Below, one piece after another: positions 12,577 to 24,901 of a stretch of DNA of 64,000 bases (its first letter is position 1; each line of letters opens with the position of its first letter). This stretch comes from Quillaja saponaria (lineage: Eukaryota > Streptophyta > Magnoliopsida > Fabales > Quillajaceae): contig CM055618.1 in NCBI GenBank assembly GCA_029379385.1, forward strand, positions 8,628,134 through 8,692,133. Direction: 5' to 3'. A program made the position numbers and the translations under genes. The notes beneath the pieces are model-generated. The model was given only the letters and a program-made list of their open reading frames with translations, was not told the origin of the DNA and made no database searches.

Positions 12577-12975
12577 TTACTTGGCTTGCCACGCAGTAGG
12601 CAAGGATTTAGAATTCACAGCTTTCATTCGGCCTGAGTCCTTCTCCAACTTTAGGCCCAGCTTCTTGGATTTCGCTCTAGAAACAAAGTTATGGGTAGCC
12701 CTAGTGTCCAACATGACACTCGTAGCCGGCTTCCCACCAAGATGGCCCTTCACAAATATGAGACCCTTATCCCCGCTCTTCTTGGAACTCTCAGCATGCT
12801 TCTTGAGTGCCCCAATAAACAACAATGCCCTCATCATGTGCTGATCTTCATCAGACTCGTCTTCATCCTCATCTTCATCAGCATGATTTTGAGGTGCTTT
12901 ACGAACAGAAGCTTGCAAAGCATTGAGTGCAGTTTTCTGTGGACACTCCGCAATCCTATGCAATCCATTACACAA
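12577..12975 (-). pseudogene. Chromovirus gag knuckle and aspartic protease
   Basis: CNGLHRIAEC near 12935-12975 is the second half of a CCHC zinc knuckle (its first Cys lies just upstream). An acidic linker follows, then SVMLDTRATHNFVS near 12690-12720. This is the retropepsin active site, but the usual D-T-G reads D-T-R because the Gly codon is AGG. The change should inactivate the protease. The frame then breaks before reverse transcriptase. Confidence 0.82.
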
Positions 12976-13086
12976 GAAGCAAAAGATTGTCCTTGGTTTG
13001 GAGGTTGAGACAGACCCTCGTGATGATTGTGGACTATTGGAGGGGTAGGAAGGTTTCCTCTGTTCCCCTCCCCCACTTTTGCTCTT

Positions 13087-14070
13087 TCATGGCTTGCCAA
13101 ACTGTCTGCCATTGCCTTTACTAAAAGATTGTTGTGGTTTCTTACTAGCAAAGCTTTCAGGAGCGTAATCTGTCAAGCGTTCGGTTGCCGCCTGAGCTGT
13201 GGCCAAATCCTTGACCTGTTGTCGTTGAAGTTCGACCCTCGCCCATGGCTTTAAGCCTTCAAGGAAATAGAACATCTTATCTTTCTCCGACATGTCACAA
13301 ATGTCTAAAATCAGCCCCGCAAATTTCTTCACATACTCATGGATAGTCCCCGTCTGTTTCAACTCCCTTAAGTTGCGCCGAGCGATGTACTCGACGTTCT
13401 CCGGAAAGAATTGGGCCTTCAATTCTAGCCTCAAATCTTCCCAGGTGTCAATTACACATCTGCCACCTTGTATGTCAACATACTTTGTCCTTTACCAGAG
13501 TTTTGCATCTCCTAAAAGGTACATAGTAGCTGTTGTCACCTTGCTTCTTCCAAATCCATTCTCACTGCTCGAAAGTACTATTCCATGTCAAATAGAAAGT
13601 TTTCCAACTCCTTTGCATCTCATGCCCCACCAAAAGCTCGAGGTTCAGGAACTTTCATTCGACATTGCCCCACACCCTCGGCATACGGGTTGTGGTTGTC
13701 ATTACCCACCACTCTCATGGTGATATTGACCTTGGTGTTCAGCTCACCAAGTTCATCTTTCATGATGGCCATGTCCTCCAAAATTTCACCACGCATGGTG
13801 TGGACCGCGCCCTTCAGTTGTGCTTGGGCTTGGTTGATACTACTAACTCACTCCTCGAGCTCAGCAGCATTGTCACCTGTGCCTTGGACATTCTTATTCC
13901 TCTCGAGTGCCCGTACACGGCTGACAAGTCCTTCAAGGGTAGTCACCCTTTCAATCAATCCGGGTATGTCAAACTTTTTCAATAACGCATGTATCTCTAT
14001 CATAGAGTCAGACACTCCAGCAAGCTCGCCCAGCTGCGAGTCAATACAATCAAACTTTTATTGATTCGTC
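13087..14070 (-). pseudogene. Chromovirus gag
   Basis: The 13087-13434 part encodes a retrotransposon gag capsid core (LELKAQFFPENVEYIARRNL, HEYVKKFAGLILDI). The N-terminal part from about 14070 shows a coiled-coil-like region (IERVTTLEGLVSRVRALE) but is interrupted by stops close to the start and near 13850 and 13490. Position next to the primer site and 5' LTR supports gag. Confidence 0.82.
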
Positions 14071-14125
14071 ATTCCCTTCATCGTGACAACAACCAACTTC
14101 TACTTCCTCAGCGGGTCGGAACGTA

Positions 14126-14137
14126 GCTCTGATACCA
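14126..14137 (-). other. Primer binding site (tRNA-iMet type)
   Basis: Minus strand TGGTATCAGAGC, the complement of the initiator tRNA-Met 3' end, lies two bases inside the 5' LTR. Confidence 0.9.
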
Positions 14138-14139
14138 AC

Positions 14140-14610
14140 TGTCACGGGCCAACTTTGCTAGCACACAAAGACGCCTATGCAGCACTTGCTAACCCCTCGT
14201 GGGTAGCAAATCAGCTTCTCCAATGCCCCTCGGGTGTCAACTCGCAAGGCTAGTGCGCAACGATGTAAGCAAAATGTGTCAAGAAAGCAAATACAACACA
14301 GTTTGCAAGAAAGGGCTTCAACTTCTCATTAATTGAAAAACGATCAAATTACAATGCTATTAAAATGCTTTTGACATGCTCTTGACATGGCTACGACATA
14401 GGCAAATGGCTTGGTGTAGAGGGAGTTACAAGCAACACCCAGACCTTTGACACTCATCCGACAAGCTCATGTACAACTTTGAATTTTCTCACATATACAT
14501 CCCCCTAAAGAGCTTTTTGCTCCATAACCCCTATGGTAGGAGGGAACATCATATTTCCCAGTTGCCCGACTACCCCTGGCTACCTATTTACAAAAATGTC
14601 ATTGTGTCAT
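14140..14610 (-). repeat. 5' LTR of chromovirus, truncated at its outer end
   Basis: Aligns with 8869-9334 of the 3' LTR but similarity stops at 14610 (GTGTCAT), so about 85 bases of U3, including the outer TGTCA terminus, are missing. The following DNA is unrelated. Confidence 0.85.
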
Positions 14611-17000
14611 AGTCTTTGTGATTAAGTAAATTCATTTTTGCTGAAATTATTCTTTTGTCAAGGAAGAGACAGTTAGGTAGCTTTAAGGGAGAAGTGGTAA
14701 ATCCTGCTTGTGAAAAACTAAAGGAGAATGACCAATACCTAGAAGTTTAGTTGTTGTAAAAGGGAGAACATGGTATAAAAAAAATTGTGGTAGTGAAACG
14801 CTCAAGTAAAATCTTAAGGAATGATCTAGACAAAGTTATGTGGTAACCACTATAAAATTTTATATATGTGCATCTCTCTTTACTTTCATTTTGCTTTAAT
14901 TATCCATTGCATACATAGTTTTGGAAGCAAAATGTTTTAATCGGAACACCTTAAACTCTCAATAATTTTTATAAACTAAATTATTCAATACCCCTGTAGT
15001 TTGCCTATTTAAACCAACACAAGTAGTAAAGGTTTTTTAGTGCTGTCCTAACGATCTGGGATTTAATCTTGCCTTCACCCGAGTTATAGGGTTTATGAAA
15101 ATGGAGATAAATATTTTCCATTGCATAGCTCATTGGCTAGTAGGCCTTAAAATAAGATCTGAAGTTAACAAATACTAAGAGAATGATCTAAATAAAATCT
15201 ACAAATATTTTTAATATTTGAGTTTAATTTTTCAACTTCTATTGAATCTTTTAAAATATTCAACCAAAAAAATTACAAGTGAGATCAAGCATGACTTTTA
15301 TTTGTTTACTTTAACTTTAAAGGTTAATTTGGTATGCATGAATATTTTTTAACAGAAATAGAACGTGAATGAGAATATGAATGGAATGTTGTAAAATGGA
15401 ATATTATTCATATCTATTGTTTGGTACACATGAACACTTTTATGGATTAGAAATATGAGTACTCTAAGGCTAAGACGTATATTTACCAAAAATATATATA
15501 AATACATATATATTTATATTATACATGTTGAATAGAACTAATCAGTAAAATTGGAGAAAAATTGATCATATAATCCTAAAATTTTATGATTATTTATTTA
15601 GTTTAATTTTTTTACAATGATTTAAAATTTTCTTTTACATAAAAGGAAAAACATTCTTAATTTTTGTTTAAGTATTTCCCCAAAAAATAAAAACATCTTT
15701 AGCACGCCAGTATGAAAATAAACACATTCTTTTCGTAAAATACGGGCAACGTGGACTTTTTACAATCAAGAAGTTTACGTAGGTTGCTCAAATTTGGTTA
15801 AGTTTTTATGGGATCTTAGCCGATAACGTGCATAAGCAAAAAAGTACCAACGTGCTCCCCCTCCGCAATTAACCTAACAAGATTCGCATATCCATGTACA
15901 AACAAGGACAGATACGGAAGAGTATTATATTAGTCATACATGTGCTAGTACTGCTAAAATTATCACTAGGGTCGCTTTGGATTGCGACCCATGAGTCCAT
16001 GACCAGAAACTCAGCCTCAATTTTGTCAGTATTGTAAATCAAAACTCAACGAAGAATATGTGCCTAATTCACGGGCAATGAAGACAACAGCGATTTGCAA
16101 AGTTTGAAGCCAACTAGAACCCTTTCTTACAGCAAGGCCACCACCAGTGGATACTGCAGAAACTGCAAGAATTTGTTCATTTTTAGGCATTTTATTTTTT
16201 GCAATATACAAACATGAGATACCTTAGACCTTAGCACAAGGCCATTTGTTCAATACCTGTATCATTTTCCAACAATATATAGCTATGTCATTTTTCTAAC
16301 AAGAAGCAATTAAAAGGTCTAAAGGTTTCTTCTTTGACAGTTGACACCAGTTACGTGTTCAAAATGAACAAGACTTCCTCATAGCACTAAAAATTGCATA
16401 TATTCAGAAAAATCCAACCAAAGCCACCATTCTTCGATTAGACTCTTTAGAAATATCGCTACGTCAACCGACTTGAACCAAGTTGAACCAACTTGCTAAA
16501 AACAAATTCCAGCTCCTAATGAGCTCTCACTTTTCAATTTGTTTAACCAACCATCAAATTTGATTACTAATTTTTGGCCTGCTGGTAATTAGTTGACTTG
16601 TCTACCAACCAGACTAATTCTAAACTAAAGGCCATACACACTATCAGCTCATTAAGAATATTGGCCATACATATCTTGCATCTCTATACAATTTGCACAT
16701 CATACACATCAACATGAAGAAGCAAAAGAATATTCACAGGAGTAGAGGCACACCAACTACCAAGGTCAAGAGAGAAAGATAGAGAGAAACCAAAATTTCA
16801 ATCTTATTTTATTAAATCACACTGAGCACACTCAAACTCAAAAGTACAATTTATTTGTGAAGAAAGACTTTCATGTTTCGCAGACTAACAAGATAGAAAC
16901 TCCAAATGAAACAATAACTATAATCTTAACAAAAGCAACAAGGAAATAACTGAATTTTCCATGACAGAAATAGCCAATGTAAATTATCATTAGAAATTAA
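14611..17000. other. Intergenic, AT-rich; nothing assigned
   Basis: No recognisable gene. A 61-codon open stretch on the minus strand at 16026-16211 has no family resemblance that I know and I do not call it. The 16740-17000 part is likely 3' flank of the DUF7054-type gene. Confidence 0.5.
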
Positions 17001-17704
17001 TCAATGGGAAGAAATCTTAAGATTGAGGGACTTATTAATCCATGCCTTCCAACTCCCATTCCCCTTGCGAGAAAGGGTTGCTGCCGATCTTTCATCGCCT
17101 GCCTCCTTTACATGTTGTGGCTTCTTGCATAGCATGAAATTCCGAGCTCCCAGTGATCCAATTGTATCCCATGGACTCAAAGCTGCAAAATTTCACATAC
17201 AGAATTTAGAAAACAACTTTCTTAGTGATCCAATACCAACAATTGTATCCCATGGACTCGAAGCTGCAAAATTTCACAGACAGAATTTAGAAAACAACTT
17301 TCTTTGGATAAATTATAAATCAAACAAACCAACTGCAAAAATCTGAAGCTTTCCAAAATTCAACTCAAAAGGAAAAGCATCAAAATTGACAAAGATTTCA
17401 CAAACCAATGAAACTGGGAGTTAATTTCATTAAATTTGACACACAAAAAATATATGGGTCAACATATCTTACCGCCTTGTCCAACATAGGGACAATAGAG
17501 CAAGAAGTCATTGATATCAGAACCGAGAACAGGAAGCCGACCCTCACGAGCATAGGATTTCAAGGCAGTATCGATAACTGCGGTAACAAGTTCCTCCTCA
17601 TTGACAACAAAACGGATCGGACCCGCACTCCCGAGCACATTGATGCTAATCAAGAGCCTTTTGCCCTTGGGGCCTTGGTTCTTCTTCTGCTTGTACAACA
17701 ACAT
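17001..17704 (-). CDS. DUF7054-type plant protein (At4g22758-like), two exons
   Basis: Exon 1 is 17473-17704 and exon 2 is 17001-17182, joined by GT (17472-17471) and AG (17184-17183). The product is about 137 residues. It contains KGKRLLISINVLGSAGPIRF (about residues 13-32), TALKSYAREGRLPVLGSD and, across the junction, SPWDTIGSLGARNFMLCKK, ending in GSWKAWINKSLNLKISSH. These blocks match a small plant-only family with a ubiquitin-like DUF7054 domain and no established biochemical role. The Met at 17704 opens the basic lead MLLYKQKK. A possible upstream leader exon ends with a donor near 17980 (AGG/GTGAGC) and could add a short N terminus. The intron holds a partial duplication of exon 2 and its acceptor. 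Gene identity is firm; function is unknown. Confidence 0.82.
17152..17306 (-). repeat. Tandem duplication of the exon 2 acceptor region
   Basis: The block running from AGTGATCCAAT through ATCCCATGGACTC, AGCTGCAAAATTTCACA and CAGAATTTAGAAAACAAC is present twice, with ATTGTATCCC at 17161 and 17242 (period 81, with a 9-base indel). The inner copy is the true start of exon 2. The outer copy repeats the AG acceptor and 5' part of exon 2 inside the intron; if used, it would read SPWDTIVGIGSL and then stop before the conserved FMLCKK block. Confidence 0.85.
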
Positions 17705-18400
17705 TGTATCACAAATCTAAACAACACTTTTCTACCCAGAAAAATTTGCAATCACCAATCGAAAATCGGATACAAAACGTTGAGAAAAATCGATTCAGGG
17801 AATAGGTTGGGGGCAATTCTAGTAAATTGATTACAAAAGAAAATTGGGAAAAATTCAAAATTTTTGTGGTTAAAATTTTGGATTTATGGGTCGAGACCGA
17901 GGCAGCGGTAGTACCAGCCTTCCTTGCAAGAACCAAAAGCGAAAGCAGAGGCAGCAGAAACAGGAAGAATAGCGCTCACCCTTGATGGTGAAAGGGAGCG
18001 CATGAAATCGAAACGACTCAAGGTTTCTACCATTCACAACAAACTTGAAAAACTGATTGATATGAAATATGGAATTTAGAGAGAGAAAATTGAAAAGCAG
18101 AAAGATGGTAAACGATGGCGATTGTGCGTTTCTGGGTTTGATTTGGAAGAAGTCAACAACCTATGAAAGAAAGGGAGAGACAGAGAGAGCAAAGGAAGGC
18201 TGTAAAGTTTTGGTTTTGGGGTTGGGCAAACTGGGGTATTTAAATTGAAGGAAGATTACTAATTGGGTTAGGGTTAGGTTTTGTTCGGGTGTTTGTTTCG
18301 CTTTACAATTGTATTTTGTTTTTCTTTTTGCCTGTTTCCGTGTAAGGGTAATCGGAACTGAATTTGTTTCCGTGTTTTTATTACACAAAAAAATCTTTAT
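17705..18400 (-). promoter_or_regulatory. Leader and promoter region of the DUF7054-type gene
   Basis: Moderately GC-rich and C/T-rich on the minus strand (GAGAGA on plus near 18170-18190), as in plant 5' leaders. A GTGAGC donor near 17980 suggests an intron in the leader. No clear TATA box. Confidence 0.35.
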
Positions 18401-20180
18401 TTTTGCTAAAGTTATGGAAATAAATTTTATTTATTTATTCCCAATATTCTATGAGTATTTTGAGAGCATCTATTAAGTTAACAATTAAAGTATTTTAAAA
18501 TTATACGATCATCATTAAATATTTAATAATATTTTAACAAAATTGATCTAGTGATACAAAACATAGTAAATTTATTGATTTTGTGAAGTTATACTAAATT
18601 AGTCAAAAGAAATATAAATTGTCTTAAACAATTCTGACCGTAAAATTAAAACATATTTTTAGTTATTCTAAACTAAATATCTTGATTTTTCTATTCTTGC
18701 ATAATTGCCCTTTATTCCTTTTTCTTTTCTTGTTTTAATTTTTATTTTTATTCAATTATTTTTTAACAAGAATGAAATTATAATAGTAATTTAACTCTTC
18801 CTTAATAAGTTCATTAGTAATAAATCCTGATAGTAAATAAAGTATTTTTATTTAATAAATTTATGTTATCAAAAATTTTAATAAATAAAGCTCAATAGCT
18901 TAGTAAAAAGAATTCAATTATTATTAGAATCCTAATTTATATATATATATATAATTATGACTGTTTCAGTCTACTGTAAGAAAATAAAATAGAATGAAGT
19001 TTGTGGTCTTTAAATAGATTCCTTGGCATTATGAATTGTTTTCCATCATTTTTTTATTTTTGAGATTTTCATAGCTTTTTTAGATATTGAGATAAGAATT
19101 CAATTCATGGTTTTCATTTTATTTCTTTATTTAATTTTGGGACTCCACCCCCAACAATATGTTAATTATTAACTTTTTAGAATTTTACATTATTTATTTA
19201 TAATTTTATATCTAATATTGGGTAAATATAAAAATTTTAAATCTTCACCTTTTGCATTACTACAAAAAAATATTTTCAACATGTTTAGTACATAATTATA
19301 TTTAGTAATAGAATATAACTCACTACTAATAAAAATATTCATATAGATACAAGTGACAAAATAACTAATAAAATCAGATATATACGTTTTTCTCTGATTT
19401 TTCATCCACTGGTATGAGATAACATTAGCTAACCAAATAAGAGAAGAAAAATGTTACCAGTGTGCTAGATATTTTTATATGTTTTACTGTTCAATGACAA
19501 CATTTTATTAAGTTTAAAAACTTATTAATTCAAAGCATAAATTGAAGTTATTATTATTATTATATTTGTTTTACAAATCACCCTCAAATAATTCCGTACT
19601 CAAATTGAATTTTTTTTATTCTAGTATACTTTTGTCATATAAATATTCAATAAGCGGTATTTTTAAGAAAATAATTATCATTTATTAAAGTGTATGACAA
19701 TGATTTGAGTGCACTGACACGATTATGTATTCTTAAATATATAAAACAAGTATATTGTGTTTTATTTAAATTTAATCATTGTAAATCAATTAAGAATTCA
19801 ATTTTTGAAAGAAAAAGGTAAAATTCGGAAGACTAAAATGAAAATAACTAAATTATGAATAATCTGATTAAAAAAATAATTTTTTAAGAAAAAAAAATAA
19901 TAATAATGTCATTCTTATCAACCAAATATATATTTTTTATAATCTATGTTTGAAAAAGAAACAAAAAAGATGGTTGAATGTATATTGCTAGTACCCATCT
20001 TGTTTGTGGGTACTAAATACCCAACATTTTAATCAAGTGTCAATCAAACAAACTAACCACGTAGCCAAGATGACCTGCAAATTTTTGTTTGATCTGTTTA
20101 TACTACTGGCAAACTAAACTTCCTAATAACACTATAACCCATGTAAAATATTTTAAATTCTTTTTCATCCATCGGAAATG
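18401..20180. other. AT-rich intergenic
   Basis: Extremely AT-rich, with short TA and TTA microsatellites (for example 18937-18952 and 19545-19562). No gene, RNA or paired terminal repeats seen. Confidence 0.55.
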
Positions 20181-21215
20181 AATGGCCTGTTTGTCAGAGA
20201 ACATAAACTGAAGAATGGAGACCCTGAAGGAAAGTTTTTCTGGGATTGATTCAAGAACTTCAACTTGGAAGAGAGGGAGAATCTGCTCCTAATTTGAGCT
20301 TTTGTTAATCTGGGGTTCTTTTGGTTTGATTAATTTAATACGAATTTGATGCAAGTCTAAGTCTTTGTTCCTTTAATTTGACCTTTTGCGATCTGGGTTT
20401 TTTTTAATCGAAATAGGAAGTCGAGGCAAAGGAGAATGTAAGGGCAGGAAGACCCAGGTCTGATTTTGGAGTTTATGTATATCAGAAGCATAAACTTGTT
20501 CTACATCAGTGATTTGGTAAAGTGCGATGGTAACTATGGCTTAATCATTATTGACCATAGTTGAAATTTCAGATCTACATGCAATTGGCAATGAAATAAT
20601 AAGGGTTTCTTCAAAATCAAAATCAAAATCTTGAAGTATGTAGGTAAAAACTCTGCGATAAATTTAGTGATTTTACAATCCAAAGTCCATGAAAACCCAG
20701 AAGAGAAACAAATTCACCAACCCAAAACCACTTCAGAAAGTTTTTGAGAATGTGAGGGTAGTGGCAGAAAAAGACACAGCGAGAAGAAGACGAACATCCA
20801 ATCGTCACCATCACAAATTCTACACAAACGGAGAAGAACCATCAAAAGCCTCAATTGGGTTTTCGTTTTCCATGGATTTCAAGAACCTCAGAGCTCCAGC
20901 AAGGTCATTTCGCTTCACTGCATCTTCGTATTCTCTTCATTCTCGTAGAGCACTGGGTACCGTTTGATGTGTTTGGTATAGAAAGGTCTACTTGTGGGAT
21001 AAGCGTAGAGTTTCAGTTCAAAATAACCAAACTTGTCTTGTAGAATCCTTGACCAAAGATGACTCCCACAAATTTCACATGAACGGACTGATTGGTTTGT
21101 GGGATCATGGATCAGCAAAGCTTGTAAAAGAAAAGCCAAAATTGCAATGGGAAAGAAGGACTGAATTTGTAAAGATGAACTTTAAAATATTAATAAAATT
21201 GAGGCCAAAATCATA
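20181..21215. other. Higher-GC block of unknown origin
   Basis: The block stands out in base composition from both flanks and has open stretches on both strands (20689-20967 plus, 20915-21139 minus), but none matches a family I recognise. It looks like leader/UTR-type DNA, perhaps a captured gene fragment in a transposon. Confidence 0.25.
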
Positions 21216-24190
21216 ATTATTATAAATTAGAACAATTTAGTTAACCAGTCAACATAAATAAATGACACAGACTTCATCAACGATATTTCACGATTTCTAT
21301 CAAGACTCCACAAAACAACCCTAGTCTTGATATAAAAGCCAAACCGTTTACCCGAACTTCCAAATTTGTTAAGTTGTGCAAATTCATAAATAAATAAAAA
21401 ATCTTAAACTAGGACCAATAAGGAAACTAAATTATTTAATGATATCATTTTCTTTATTTTCCATTGCTTATTTTGGATTAAGGGCCTCGGTATCCTGGAT
21501 GTATGTGTTTGTTAAATTATTTAGAATATAACAACATTATCTGATGAAACTAAAATTACTAATAAATAATATAATGCAATATTTTCAAGATTGTAATTTT
21601 TTAAAGAATATAAAATTGTTACGACAAAGTATTATAATTTTTTATTCATATTATTATTCTAAAATAAATTTTACAGTAATTTTTATTTATATCTCATTTA
21701 AAATTGAATAATAATATGTTTTATTTAATAATTCTAAATTTATACCTGTTTTTTAATAAAAATATTTTAGATATTTTATTTTTATATCAAGTTTTAAAAG
21801 AGATAAGGATACATTTTAATTTTAGAATAGACATCCGAGACATATCCTTATTATAATTTAAGGAAAATACAAGTAATTTATTTTACAATTAATTAATGTG
21901 ACTGCTGATCACATATTCCCCCTTTGGAGTGGAGCATTCTAATTGAGAAATTTAGATATAGCTTTTATCAGTTAGGAAGTTTCTTGATAATTTCGGGGGA
22001 AGTTTTGGTTTATCAAGTATAATATTATACTTCAATCCAAAAAAAATAAAATAAAATATTATACTATAAAATTATGAGGTATGGGTGAGCTTTTGTAGGG
22101 CAAGCAATAAGCCTGGCAACAGAAAATTGTGCCTCACATGCCAGTTTATCATTGCTGTAGGATATGCCACTAACAAGTATGCTGATACCAAAGGTTCTGA
22201 AGTTTGAGCTAAAAGCCAGCCACCCATCAGATTCTACTTTTTTTTTTTTTGTCAAATGTATCTAAATTAACTTAGATGTATATATTAATTATATTTTGTG
22301 TTTGATTAATAATATTATTTACGTCAAAATTAAAAAAAATGTACTCTTTACAGACTTTATAAAACAATTACAAAATAAAACCAACCAAAAAAAATAAAAA
22401 ATAAAATACTATTTTTACTACAGGCCAATCCTGTGAAGTAATCCACTAGATTCTGTGATTACAGCTGGTCCAGAAATGCACAAAAATATGACCCGGAACA
22501 ATGCAACAGTTGGGGATTTGAAATATGTTCACCGGCGGAACTGGGCATCAAAGAATCAATTAGTGAGGATCATGCTATTTCAAAATTTGAAGTCTCAATC
22601 CGATTCCTTGTCCCATTTGTCTTGGACTTGGCTGACAGCTTACTTTCATTTTTTTCTTTTTTCCCTTTTTTTCAATGGACCAGGGATAAGCTAAAAAAAA
22701 GAATAAGGGTTAGTTTGGTTTGGTTTGGTTTGGCTTTTTTAAATTATTATTTTAGATAATTAATTTTGTTAATAGATATCATTAAAAAATTAATTTTTGC
22801 ATAATTTGATTTGTGTTTGGTTAATTATTCAAAATAAAAACTAAAAATAATTTTCAGACTTTAAATATCAACCATAATTTCTAAACGAAAAACTAAACTG
22901 GTATTAAGCAAAATAACAACAATCTTTTTTAAAAATTATACTTTCACAGAATTATACAATATCCCATATGAAAAAAGGGATATTAAGTGTTGAATCCAAT
23001 TTGTAAACATCCATGCTACACTTGTACTTAACTCCAATCACTACCGTCCATGTCAATAACTTAATATGAGCATGGATGGTAGGCAATTCGCTCAATGAAT
23101 TTGCTTTAGTTTCTTTGACATGATGTAACATTGGTACTAATTTTATTTTATTTTATTTTAATTTTTTAATATTAATAGTTATGACATGCTATAATTTTTT
23201 TTCCACTTTTACCCTTTTGTCCTTTTCTTTTGATTTTGTGATAATTTTGTTCTTACTCTCCCTTGTTTTTTTTTTAACATAGGAAAGCCTATTATTATTT
23301 ATTATTATTATTATTATTGTTAATCTTTACAGATCTGTGAGATTTATTTGAATAACATTAAAGTTAGATCTTATTTTCATTGCTAGAATGTCACTTTTGA
23401 ACTTATCCTATCTTTCTTTTGTTTTTCAAAACCTAGATACAACGATTATGTCAATTTACATAAAAAATTCTTATTTACAAACATATCTTTTTTTTCTTTA
23501 AAGTTCATTGACATTTTTTATTCCCATGACTTTTATATGTATAAGTTATTATATGATTCATTGTCAATGTATAAATTTCTACACTATCATTAAAAAATTA
23601 TAATGCATTAATCTACTTGAGTAAAATCAATGATACTGACAATGTAAATTTTGTACAATAACAATAAATCAACTACCAAATTTATTTCTTGTGCCATGAC
23701 TCAAAAAATATATTTAAAAAGAATTAGTCACATATATTTATAGAGCTTGGATCAACTTATTGCAAAAACCAATTATATGAGAATTAACACATTACATTCT
23801 CACACAATATATATACAAACTTGAGATTATGCATTTAATTACAACCTATCAAATTCTTTTTTATAATAGACAAAACTGGGGAACATTTTTTTTAATTTAT
23901 TTTATTTGAAGTTTAATTTGGTGAGCTTTATGTAATTGATAATTTGAAAAAAAAAATGTTTAATTAATAAGAAAGATTAGTAAGGTTAAAGCATAAATAG
24001 TTAAATAAAGAGAAATTGTTCTAATAGACATAAAATTAGTAAATTAGACACAAATAACAATATCAAAATGAATTGAACTGATATATTGATATGCAAATTA
24101 GTGAAATTGATATAAATATGAAATAAATTTTTATAATTGATTCTTTTTAAGGAAAAGAAGTTGTGATGTATCATAATGAGGTTTTCAAAA
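21216..24190. other. AT-rich intergenic
   Basis: No recognised gene. A minus-strand open stretch of 63 codons at 22064-22255 is not assigned. Short repeats include a TTTGG run at 22712-22734 and a TTA run near 23290-23320. CATCCATGCT and AGCATGGATG near 23010 and 23070 form a short inverted pair. Confidence 0.5.
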
Positions 24191-24199
24191 GTTAAGCTA

Positions 24200-24505
24200 C
24201 TATGGGTTGTTTGGTATTGCGTCAGTGGCGTTGCGGCATGGCCAAGAGGGCCTATCCTATAAGGGACACGTCACGGCCCGTTTGGGCTGCTGCTTTCTGC
24301 AACAGTGATGCAGCCGAAAAATGGCGGAAGCCAAGCTTCTTTGCAGCGACGCAGGAGGCAAAATTTCCTCCCCATTTTGCCCTCATTATTTTTCCTTAAT
24401 TCCCACATTATCTATGACCCTAATTTACAAAATAACCTCTCCTATTTTCCTTTATATCAATTATGTCCCTCCCCCACTTTTAAATAAATGCGTTGGGCCA
24501 GCAAC
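24200..24505. mobile_element. Possible GC-rich MITE-like insertion
   Basis: A GC-rich start (GGGTTGTTTGGTATTGCG) stands out in AT-rich DNA and resembles the head of small plant DNA elements. Several GCAGC/GCTGC words are present, but I cannot define matching ends or a target duplication. Confidence 0.25.
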
Positions 24506-24901
24506 AGTCATATGATTTTTTTTTTAAATATTTTTAATTTATTTATTTTTTTTTTTGGTTTTTGTACCTTTTTTTTTTTTTAATTTAGTATTTGTAAAAA
24601 TGAAGACAAAAGCTCAACAAAATAAAAAGTAAAAGGAACATAATTTCGGATAAGTGGGATCCTACGAGCTTGTAGAGTTAGTGGAGAGGGAGAGATCAGC
24701 GGTGAGGCACAAAGGGGCCACCATTAATTTCCTTCCCCTTTGATGTTTGAAGCACAAAGGTTTGAAACGCGTTTCGTTAACAGAAATTTAAGACTTTTGA
24801 TTAAATTCCATAAGTGGAGACATCATTGAGTTATTTTTTGTTAATCACCTTTTCTATTTTCTGGGTTTGTCTAGTCTAGAATAACACAAAGGTGAGTTTC
24901 A

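Larger units (their letters stand above)
8864..14610 (-). mobile_element. Ty3/Gypsy chromovirus-type LTR retrotransposon, 5' truncated and decayed
   Basis: The minus strand reads in order: truncated 5' LTR (14140-14610), tRNA-iMet-type primer site, gag with a CCHC knuckle, protease, reverse transcriptase with YLDD, RNase H, integrase, chromodomain, polypurine tract and 3' LTR (8869-9419). This gag-pol order with a chromodomain after integrase places it in the chromoviruses. Internal stops and shifts occur in gag, protease/RT junctions, integrase and just before the chromodomain, so it cannot act alone. The LTRs are similar but clearly diverged. The 5' LTR lacks about its first 85 bases, so the outer target duplication cannot be checked; CCTAG (8864-8868) flanks the intact end. 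Confidence 0.92.

Noticed and set aside
12337..14064. Several plus-strand open stretches of about 65-160 codons
   Set aside because: They lie opposite the gag and protease of the minus-strand Gypsy element and have no motifs of their own.
16026..16211. 61-codon minus-strand open stretch
   Set aside because: No family resemblance, no clear promoter or splice context; chance length.
17408..17830. 140-codon plus-strand open stretch
   Set aside because: Antisense to exon 1 of the DUF7054-type gene, which has clear conserved blocks on the other strand.
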